From a virus: DNA of 20,482 nt. This document shows, piece after piece, positions 14,606 through 20,482 of this stretch (positions within the stretch are counted from its first letter, which is position 1; every line of letters starts with the position of its first letter). The stretch is from positions 1 to 20,482 of the IMG/VR virus record IMGVR_UViG_3300035670_010324; one strand, 5' to 3'. Below the pieces are notes generated by a model. It did no database searches, was not told the origin of the DNA, and saw only the letters and a program-made list of their open reading frames with translations. Made by a program: the position numbers and the translations under genes.

Positions 14606-15559
14606 GTGAAGATACTATGTTTTTGGCTAATAAATTATATAGCGGAAAGCTATGAAAATTGTCATTATTTGCCTGCTTTAAAAGATTTGGGGCATGATGT
14701 CAAGTTATTTCCGCAAGAACACGCTTATGATAGTAAGTTATTAGATATTATTGCTCTTTGGCAGCCTGATTTAGCTTTTTTTGTACCCCATAAAATGGGT
14801 GATATCAGGCCTGAAACTTATAAATATATAAGTGATCATACAAAGACTACTACTTTCGCTTATTTTGGTGATGATGAAAAAGAGTTTGACATAAACGAAC
14901 CTTGGGATTCAAAGCATTTATGCCATAATTTTAATTATATTGGCACAAATCATGAACCTGCTCTTAAATGGTACAAAAAGATTGGTTATAACAATGCTAT
15001 TTACAGTCAATATGGCGGTTATGAAAAACTATTTAAGCCAAGTAAAATAAAAAAAGAAATTCCAACTTCGTTTATAGGCTCAATTAAGATGGTAAGAGTT
15101 AAGTTTTTGAATAAACTTGCATATTTAGGTGCTAGATTCCAAGTTTACGGACATGGCTGGACACCGGGCGATATTTGTGATGAAAAGATGCTTCATCCCA
15201 AAGAATATGTAGCTGTTATTAATTTAAGTAAGATAAATTTAGATTTGAATAGAGATGAAACCAAATATGGCATTAAATGTCAGCAAATTAAAGGCCGAGA
15301 CTTTGAAGTTCCGTTAGCGGGTGGTTTTTTATTATGCGAATATTTTAAAGAAATAGGGCAGTATTATAAATTAGGCACTGAGATAGAAACATTTAAAGAT
15401 GTGTTTGAATGTAAAGACAAGATTGATTATTACTTGAAAAATGAATCGAAGCGAGAGAAGATCGCTTTAGCGGGCAGAAGGCGAGCAATTAATGATCATA
15501 CATATTCTAAACGGTTTAAGATTTTGTTAGATAAGCTAAAGTTAAAAAAGACATTATGA
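14606..15559 (+). CDS. CgeB-like glycosyltransferase (GT-B fold)
   Basis: The C-terminal half has the CgeB/Glyco_trans_1_2 pattern: QQIKGRDFEVPLAGGFLLCE around 227-245, then LGTEIETFKDVFECKDKIDY and a final ALAGRRRAINDHTYSKRF segment. The N-terminal half is a Rossmann-like domain (MKILCFWLINYIAESYENCH; QPDLAFFVP). The family contains sugar transferases, some active on spore-surface or other surface polysaccharides. GTG is the likely start because it gives the standard MKIL opening, but the nearest AGAGGG is about 15 bases away. The stop is joined by ATGA to the next small gene. Confidence 0.87.
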   Translation: MKILCFWLINYIAESYENCHYLPALKDLGHDVKLFPQEHAYDSKLLDIIALWQPDLAFFVPHKMGDIRPETYKYISDHTKTTTFAYFGDDEKEFDINEPWDSKHLCHNFNYIGTNHEPALKWYKKIGYNNAIYSQYGGYEKLFKPSKIKKEIPTSFIGSIKMVRVKFLNKLAYLGARFQVYGHGWTPGDICDEKMLHPKEYVAVINLSKINLDLNRDETKYGIKCQQIKGRDFEVPLAGGFLLCEYFKEIGQYYKLGTEIETFKDVFECKDKIDYYLKNESKREKIALAGRRRAINDHTYSKRFKILLDKLKLKKTL

Positions 15560-15714
15560 AACAAGAAGAATTTGATAAACAAATGGTTGGTAAATTCATA
15601 TTTGGTGATTTGATTGATAAGCAGTTAGCTAAGCAGCTGATGGCAATAAAAGAAAGAGGGAATACAAAAAATGGGTATAAGAAAGATAGTCGATCCTTTA
15701 AAATCGAAGTTTAA
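15556..15714 (+). CDS. Small protein of unknown function (52 residues)
   Basis: It begins in an ATGA overlap with the CgeB-like gene and runs 44 bases into the next glycosyltransferase gene in another frame. The first part is helical and charged (MKQEEFDKQMVGKFIFGDLI), and the tail is basic where it overlaps the next gene. The overlap may serve translational coupling. No family is recognised. Confidence 0.5.
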   Translation: MKQEEFDKQMVGKFIFGDLIDKQLAKQLMAIKERGNTKNGYKKDSRSFKIEV

Positions 15715-16900
15715 GATTTTTTTTAACTGGACTACTAATCCTGGTACTACTTTTTACAGGATGATTAATCCAGCTAAATATATGCGTAAGATTAAAGATG
15801 TGCAAGTTGCTTATGATAGTTATAGCCCACAAGGTTCTGAAAGTTGGGAGTCTGTAATTATGAAAGATGATAAAAGTGCTAACAAAGTTATTGATGATTT
15901 ATATAGATTAATGAGAACAGCTGATATATCTGTTTGGCAGCGATGCCATAATGATTTAAGTACATCTGTAATGCTTGGATTTAGGGATAAAAGACTTGAT
16001 TTATATAATAAGGCGATGCTCCTAGAAATAGATGATGACGCTTTGAATGTAAACGCTGAAAATCAAGCTAGTCAGGTCTTTTATCCAGGAAGTGATATGA
16101 CTGATATGGTAAAAGATCAGCTTTCTTTTGCATCTGGCTTAATAGTATCAACTGAGTATCTCAAAAGACTTTATAGTGAGTATAATCCTTATATTGAAGT
16201 AATTCCTAATGGAATTGACTTTGAAATTTGGGGTAAACTTGTTAAACCTATTAGAGTTAATAAGAAGGTGCGTATAGGCTGGGCTGGTTCTTCAGCACAT
16301 GAGGAAGATATGAAGATTATAAGTAAAGTTATACCGGTTATCTTAAATAAATATAAGGATGTTGAATTTATGTTCTTTGGCCATGCGTCTAGCCATATTA
16401 AATACAATGGATACAACGTCTTGCATCATAGAAACTCTAAAGGTCATTTGATTTGGAATAATATAGCTGATTATCCTCAAGAATTAGCTAATTTGAATTT
16501 TGATATTGGTATTGCTCCTTTAAGGGATAATAGTTTTAATAGAGCAAAGTCTAATTTACGATTTTTGGAATATGCCGCGTTAGGTATTCCAACTGTAGCG
16601 AGTAATATTGAGCCTTTTAAAAACACGAAGAGTGACGGACTTATGAAAGTAACAGAAACTGAAGATTGGATAGAGGCATTAAGTATTTTAATAGAACACG
16701 AAGCTAAAAGAAAGACTATTGGTAGAATTGCATATAGAGATGTTAAACGAGATTATAATATAAAAGATATAGCTGATAAATATGTTGATATATTAAGGAA
16801 ATTTCATTCTGGTAAATTAAAATCTCAAATTAGAGATATTTCACCTGAAATGTTTGATAAGACTAAACGAATTAATAGGGAATATGGGATTTACCAATAA
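15671..16900 (+). CDS. Glycosyltransferase, GT4/GT1-like (GT-B fold)
   Basis: The linker VIPNGIDFEIW (177-187) and GWAGSSAHEED (203-213) start the donor-binding domain, and the E-x6-GIPTVAS signature lies at 300-311 (EYAALGIPTVAS), after a Lys/Arg-containing SNLRFL. These are standard GT4 marks for NDP-sugar binding by retaining enzymes. The N-terminal half (NPGTTFYRMINPAKYMRKIK) would bind the acceptor. GAAAGAGGG ten bases before the ATG sets the start. It is the fourth glycosyltransferase gene in a row, consistent with stepwise building of one glycan, whose composition is unknown. Confidence 0.9.
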   Translation: MGIRKIVDPLKSKFKIFFNWTTNPGTTFYRMINPAKYMRKIKDVQVAYDSYSPQGSESWESVIMKDDKSANKVIDDLYRLMRTADISVWQRCHNDLSTSVMLGFRDKRLDLYNKAMLLEIDDDALNVNAENQASQVFYPGSDMTDMVKDQLSFASGLIVSTEYLKRLYSEYNPYIEVIPNGIDFEIWGKLVKPIRVNKKVRIGWAGSSAHEEDMKIISKVIPVILNKYKDVEFMFFGHASSHIKYNGYNVLHHRNSKGHLIWNNIADYPQELANLNFDIGIAPLRDNSFNRAKSNLRFLEYAALGIPTVASNIEPFKNTKSDGLMKVTETEDWIEALSILIEHEAKRKTIGRIAYRDVKRDYNIKDIADKYVDILRKFHSGKLKSQIRDISPEMFDKTKRINREYGIYQ

Positions 16901-17348
16901 AACAGCTTCCGATATACTGGCTGGGCCTGTCAAGCCTGAAGTAATAACAAAATCAGAGGGGAAAACTGATGTCTTAAATTTAGAGCCCGATAAAGGGGAT
17001 AGGCCTTTTATAGGTTATGAGGGTATGTATAAACGTCCTTATACAGCTGATTTCTTTAATTTAAGTTATTATACCGAACTTAATGATAAAAATGACGTTA
17101 ATAAGATACGTTCTAAGGTCAAAGGAATTGAAGATTTTATTAAGCAAGAGATACAAGATAAAGGGTTAGAAGATTCAACATCTACTTATAGAGATTTTAT
17201 TAAACGAATTATGGGTTATATTGGTGAGTCTAAAAAAGATGAGAAGCTTTTAGATCGAGTGGCTAGTTTTTTAGATTTAATAAAGCAAATACGTGATCAC
17301 GACAAGAAAATAGCTAAAAAAATGGAATCTCTTGGAGTTAAACAATGA
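16884..17348 (+). CDS. Unknown helical protein (154 residues)
   Basis: The chosen ATG gives MGFTNKTASDILAGPVKPEV and has TAGGGA just upstream. An in-frame TTG 30 bases earlier lacks a good site. The gene overlaps the end of the glycosyltransferase gene and is coupled to the next by ATGA. Residues from about 65 are charged helices, with a conspicuously Lys-rich C-terminus (KQIRDHDKKIAKKMESLG). No membrane segment or known domain is visible. Its location suggests a structural or assembly role. Confidence 0.7.
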   Translation: MGFTNKTASDILAGPVKPEVITKSEGKTDVLNLEPDKGDRPFIGYEGMYKRPYTADFFNLSYYTELNDKNDVNKIRSKVKGIEDFIKQEIQDKGLEDSTSTYRDFIKRIMGYIGESKKDEKLLDRVASFLDLIKQIRDHDKKIAKKMESLGVKQ

Positions 17349-17677
17349 GTACGAATAACAAGACTAAATGGACTGAGCAAGAGATTATGAATATGTCTCT
17401 TGATGATGAGCTTGATGTACCGTTATTAACGGTTGGATTAAAAACGTATCATCCTTCTGGCGGTTGGCTACCGTTCCCGATAGCAAATATATATCCTATA
17501 GCCCAGATGGATCGAACAAGTGGTTATTTAGATTATTATGGTGTTAATGCTGATAGGTCAGCGTCAGATGATGCCACAGACTGGGTTATATTTAAGTTTA
17601 CTAGAAATGGATCGGGCGAAGTAACTAAAATTCAATCGAAGGTCGGTACGTGGACAGCACGCGCCTCGGGATGGTAA
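17345..17677 (+). CDS. Small probable virion protein (110 residues)
   Basis: Its ATGA overlap with the upstream gene and position next to a tail-fibre-like gene suggest a virion component. After a polar start comes a beta-like domain with many aromatics (GGWLPFPIANIYPIAQMDRT; TSGYLDYYGVNAD; DWVIFKFTRNGSGEVTKI), ending in GTWTARASGW. Short domains of this W/Y/G-rich type are common in phage receptor-binding or baseplate regions, but I cannot name a family. Confidence 0.65.
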   Translation: MSTNNKTKWTEQEIMNMSLDDELDVPLLTVGLKTYHPSGGWLPFPIANIYPIAQMDRTSGYLDYYGVNADRSASDDATDWVIFKFTRNGSGEVTKIQSKVGTWTARASGW

Positions 17678-17680
17678 TTT

Positions 17681-19195
17681 ATGGCTGAAGTAATGGATTT
17701 TCCTACTGGGTTGCCTGTAGATTGTTTAGCTTCTGGTATTGTATCGACAGCTAAACATTATACTGGTTTTCCTGATAAGACTAGCGCGACAGACCCATCT
17801 TCGATATCATGGGATGATTCTACTTATACATTGACTTTAGCACCTTCAAGTTCAACTCATAATATATATATAAATGGTGTTAAATACGCAATAAGTTCTT
17901 TGACTAAACAATTAACAGTAGCGCAGGAAGCTGCTACTGGTTTATATTGGTTTTGGTTAACTGCGACTGCTGGGGTAGTTTCATTGAATTGCAGTACTAC
18001 CCAACCTGGTTTTGATGTTTGTTTAGTAGCGACTGTCTATTGGAATACTACAACTAGTAAAGGCATTTTATCAGATGAACGGCACTGGTATGGCCGTGAT
18101 AAATGGATGCATGAATATTTACATGAAACTATAGGTGCTAGATTTGCAGTTGGTTTAACAGGTACATTTACAGATACAACTTTTGAAGTAGGAGCTGGCG
18201 AATTTTATGATGAAGATATCGAACATGATATATCAGCGCAAACTACTTGCAAGGTCTTATATCATAACGGTGATGCCGATTGGGCTTGGGTTGCAGGGTC
18301 AACTACACCTTATAAGACAGTTAATCCGGGTGTTGATGATACACTTCAATATAACAATGGGAATAGTCTTGCGACAGTAGATAATAACAAATATGTGAAT
18401 ATGTGGGTATTTATAACACCTGATATGACTCATTCAGTTCATATTGTTATAGGTACAGCCCAATATGCAACTATTGCATTAGCAAGAGCAGCTACAGTTC
18501 CAAGCCTGGGGACTCTAGGTACTGCTGAGAATAAGTTGATATATAAGGTTACTTACCAAAACAATGGTGGTACTCCTGATTATATCGAAACTACAGATTA
18601 TAGAACTTCGTCTAATCTACCGGTATCTAGTTATGTTGCGCCAGATCACGGTGCATTAACAGGTTTGAGTGATGATGATCATACTCAATATTTGCTAGTT
18701 AATGGTACAAGAGATATGACTGGCTATGCTGTTTTAATGGCTAGTCAAATGCAAGTTGATAATTCTTCTACTTATATTGATAAGGATGGATCAGGCAATA
18801 TGACTTTTACAGATGCTGTAACTGGTACCAGAACACTCAAACAGCTTGGCTGCCCTACTTATAAGAAGTTGACAGCAACAGGCCAAAGTGCTGGTAGCCT
18901 TAACTTGACTCATGCGTCTTGGGGTATTTCTAAGTCTTGGCTTAAAAGATTAGTAATCACAATAGCTAGTGGTTCTAGCTCAGATTATGATGTAGCAATT
19001 TACGAAAAAGATACTTTTGCGGCTAGTTTGGTTATTTATTCTTTGACTGATAATAACGATAGTATAGATATTATTTTAGATTGCATTTATGAAGATCAAG
19101 ATGATACTGATGAGCTGCACATCAAAATTACTGATAATGACGGAACAGGTAGCCCTACTTTCGATATTGAAGTAAGAGGGATAGAGTTATTATAA
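17681..19195 (+). CDS. Tail fibre-like protein
   Basis: The 504-residue protein is Ser/Thr/Asp/Gly-rich with strand repeats throughout. HGALTGLSDDDHTQYLLVNG at 323-342 is a motif found in many phage tail fibres and adsorption proteins, usually at a trimer register-setting point. The N-terminal ~150 residues (MDFPTGLPVDCLASGIVSTA onward) probably attach it to the virion. The C-terminal ~120 residues form a separate beta domain (SSSDYDVAIYEKDTFAASLV) that may bind the receptor. No chaperone or enzyme motif is visible. The Shine-Dalgarno is weak, with the start three bases after the previous stop. Confidence 0.82.
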   Translation: MAEVMDFPTGLPVDCLASGIVSTAKHYTGFPDKTSATDPSSISWDDSTYTLTLAPSSSTHNIYINGVKYAISSLTKQLTVAQEAATGLYWFWLTATAGVVSLNCSTTQPGFDVCLVATVYWNTTTSKGILSDERHWYGRDKWMHEYLHETIGARFAVGLTGTFTDTTFEVGAGEFYDEDIEHDISAQTTCKVLYHNGDADWAWVAGSTTPYKTVNPGVDDTLQYNNGNSLATVDNNKYVNMWVFITPDMTHSVHIVIGTAQYATIALARAATVPSLGTLGTAENKLIYKVTYQNNGGTPDYIETTDYRTSSNLPVSSYVAPDHGALTGLSDDDHTQYLLVNGTRDMTGYAVLMASQMQVDNSSTYIDKDGSGNMTFTDAVTGTRTLKQLGCPTYKKLTATGQSAGSLNLTHASWGISKSWLKRLVITIASGSSSDYDVAIYEKDTFAASLVIYSLTDNNDSIDIILDCIYEDQDDTDELHIKITDNDGTGSPTFDIEVRGIELL

Positions 19196-19218
19196 ACGTA
19201 TGAGGAGGTAAATTATAA

Positions 19219-19458
19219 ATGGAAAAAGAAGAAGCTTTAAAAATGGTAGGAGATAAATATAACCCATTAATTGATCAGGCCTGTGGTGAATTACAAACTT
19301 CAAGATTGTCAATTATTGCTTTAAAAACTCAGTTATTGGGTTTACAAGAGGAGTTAAGGCAAGCTATTTTGGGGATAGAGGATTACTATAAGGCAATTGA
19401 ATTAAAGAATAAATATGATGAAATTATCGCAAAGGGGATAGATCACTTAATCAAATGA
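19219..19458 (+). CDS. Coiled-coil protein (79 residues)
   Basis: GAGGAGG precedes the ATG. The protein is almost one long amphipathic helix (LQTSRLSIIALKTQLLGLQE, then EELRQAILGIEDYYKAIELK), consistent with an oligomerising coiled coil. It is coupled to the next gene by ATGA and follows the fibre gene, so it could be a fibre-assembly or minor virion protein. The function is not known. Confidence 0.75.
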   Translation: MEKEEALKMVGDKYNPLIDQACGELQTSRLSIIALKTQLLGLQEELRQAILGIEDYYKAIELKNKYDEIIAKGIDHLIK

Positions 19459-20482
19459 AAAAAATTTTAGGGTTATTTTTATTAGGAGTGGGGCTTCTAA
19501 TACCGAATAAAATATTTTCAGCAGCAATAACATCAGCTGGTAGTGGGAATTGGATGACTGCTGGTACATGGACTGGTGGTGTGGTTCCAGGAGTGTTATG
19601 TACAACTGATACAGTGACAATAGCCGCAGGTCATACAGTTACAGTAGATACACCTACATTTAGGTTAGGGACAGGTGTAGCTGCAAATGTCGCTTTAGGT
19701 ATTAATGGAACGTTAAATATTCCGTATGATTTACAGACAAGTACATTTTATTTTAATGGGATAGTTCATGTTTACGACGCTCAAACACCAGCATCTAGCT
19801 GGCTTATAGGAACAGCTAATACGCCTTATTTGAGTACGAATACTTGTACTATCCAAATGGTTGGAACTGGTTTTTATATTCAATTACATAAAGGTACATC
19901 TCCAGGTTCTATTAAATGGTATGGTAACTTTTATAACAACGAATATACAACAACTACATATTATGCAAGAACTATAAACGATGTAACAACATCTAGTAAT
20001 TCAGTTGTTTTAGATACTGATATCCAAGCTAAAGTAGGTCAATTATACACTATAGCTGGTACAGAAGGGGTTAAACAAACAATACATTATACGGTTGCCG
20101 CTTATGATGCAGGTGTCCCATCTGTAACTTTTACTACAAATTTTAATCATTCATACTCTTCTGGTACGACTTTAGCGTTATTATCACAAAACATTATATT
20201 AACAGTAGATAGTTCATCTAGTAGAACTTACTTAAATAAAGAAAATCTAGGTACAGATTCAAATTCAGGAACACTTATCTTGAGTCATGTAATGTTTAAT
20301 GGTGTATATAATTCTGCCACCGCTGCCTCGGCTGTAGCATTAAACGCATACGGTTATGATACTACAATTCAATATGTTTCGTTTGTAGAGAGTGGTTATA
20401 TGAATATACGAAACGGCGGTAGAATAACGACATCTGATGTTGTGTATTCTTCGATGGCTGTTGTTGGCTATCCAGGTGTTAT
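19455..20482 (+). CDS. Secreted beta-rich protein with G8-like N-terminal region (3' truncated)
   Basis: The frame stays open for 342 codons to the window end. The start MKKILGLFLLGVGLLIPNKI is a Sec-type signal peptide with a likely cleavage near IFSA/A. Next come GSGNWMTAGTWTGGVVPG and DTVTIAAGHTVTVDT, resembling the opening of G8-like or beta-helix surface proteins. The rest is Thr/Ser/Tyr/Asn-rich strands, as in parallel beta-helices (NGTLNIPYDL; SHVMFNGVYN). A true signal peptide is unusual for a tail fibre and implies export across the host membrane. The protein may be a depolymerase-like fibre, a surface-modifying protein, or a virion protein with an N-terminal hydrophobic anchor. The C-terminal part is outside this window. 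Confidence 0.7.
   Translation, partial: MKKILGLFLLGVGLLIPNKIFSAAITSAGSGNWMTAGTWTGGVVPGVLCTTDTVTIAAGHTVTVDTPTFRLGTGVAANVALGINGTLNIPYDLQTSTFYFNGIVHVYDAQTPASSWLIGTANTPYLSTNTCTIQMVGTGFYIQLHKGTSPGSIKWYGNFYNNEYTTTTYYARTINDVTTSSNSVVLDTDIQAKVGQLYTIAGTEGVKQTIHYTVAAYDAGVPSVTFTTNFNHSYSSGTTLALLSQNIILTVDSSSSRTYLNKENLGTDSNSGTLILSHVMFNGVYNSATAASAVALNAYGYDTTIQYVSFVESGYMNIRNGGRITTSDVVYSSMAVVGYPGV

Noticed and set aside
1-20482. Alternative genetic code (stop-codon reassignment)
   Set aside because: TGA, TAG and TAA all end genes at tightly coupled or overlapping junctions, and the known proteins read through without internal stops.
1-20482. CRISPR array, diversity-generating retroelement, tRNA or insertion sequence
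   Set aside because: No spaced direct repeats of CRISPR size, no reverse transcriptase or transposase motifs, and no gap large enough with a tRNA-like fold were seen.

Overview
This window looks like part of the genome of an AT-rich tailed bacteriophage (or prophage), probably known only from metagenomes. Every supported gene is on the + strand. Genes are packed tightly, nine junctions are ATGA stop/start overlaps, and most starts have clear Shine-Dalgarno sequences (GGAGG or GAGGTGA type). All three standard stop codons end genes at coupled junctions, so the ordinary bacterial code applies. The host cannot be named. Strong Shine-Dalgarno use argues against Bacteroidota, and the sugar genes hint at a host with an LPS or O-antigen-type surface.

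Layout. (1) 1-2578: a nucleotide-sugar module made of a partial hexapeptide acetyltransferase, a DegT/DnrJ aminotransferase and a compact Gfo/Idh oxidoreductase, with two small unknown genes between them. These are the three enzyme types that build a 3-acetamido sugar such as UDP-GlcNAc3NAcA. (2) 2575-3533: a small membrane protein, a beta-class DNA methyltransferase and a tiny Gly/Arg-rich basic protein. (3) 3534-3687: a short non-coding region with a candidate promoter, a nested palindrome and an intrinsic terminator. (4) 3688-9896: the packaging and head module, with small terminase (DUF5681-like), large terminase, portal, three small genes, scaffold and an N4-gp56-type major capsid protein. 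(5) 9970-11610: a 55-residue protein, a radical SAM/SPASM-like enzyme and a membrane-anchored Ser/Thr-rich protein. (6) 11656-16900: four glycosyltransferase genes, one a GT2 plus GT-B fusion and one a GT2 plus methyltransferase fusion. (7) 16884-20482: unknown small proteins, a tail-fibre-like protein, a coiled-coil protein and a signal-peptide-bearing beta-rich protein that runs off the end.

The most notable feature is that a sugar-nucleotide module and five glycosyltransferase domains flank and interrupt the virion morphogenesis genes on one strand. A reasonable inference is a phage-encoded glycosylation system that makes an activated amino sugar and builds a glycan, either on virion proteins or on the host surface. 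The radical SAM enzyme sits among the candidate acceptor proteins. The sequence does not show which target is correct.
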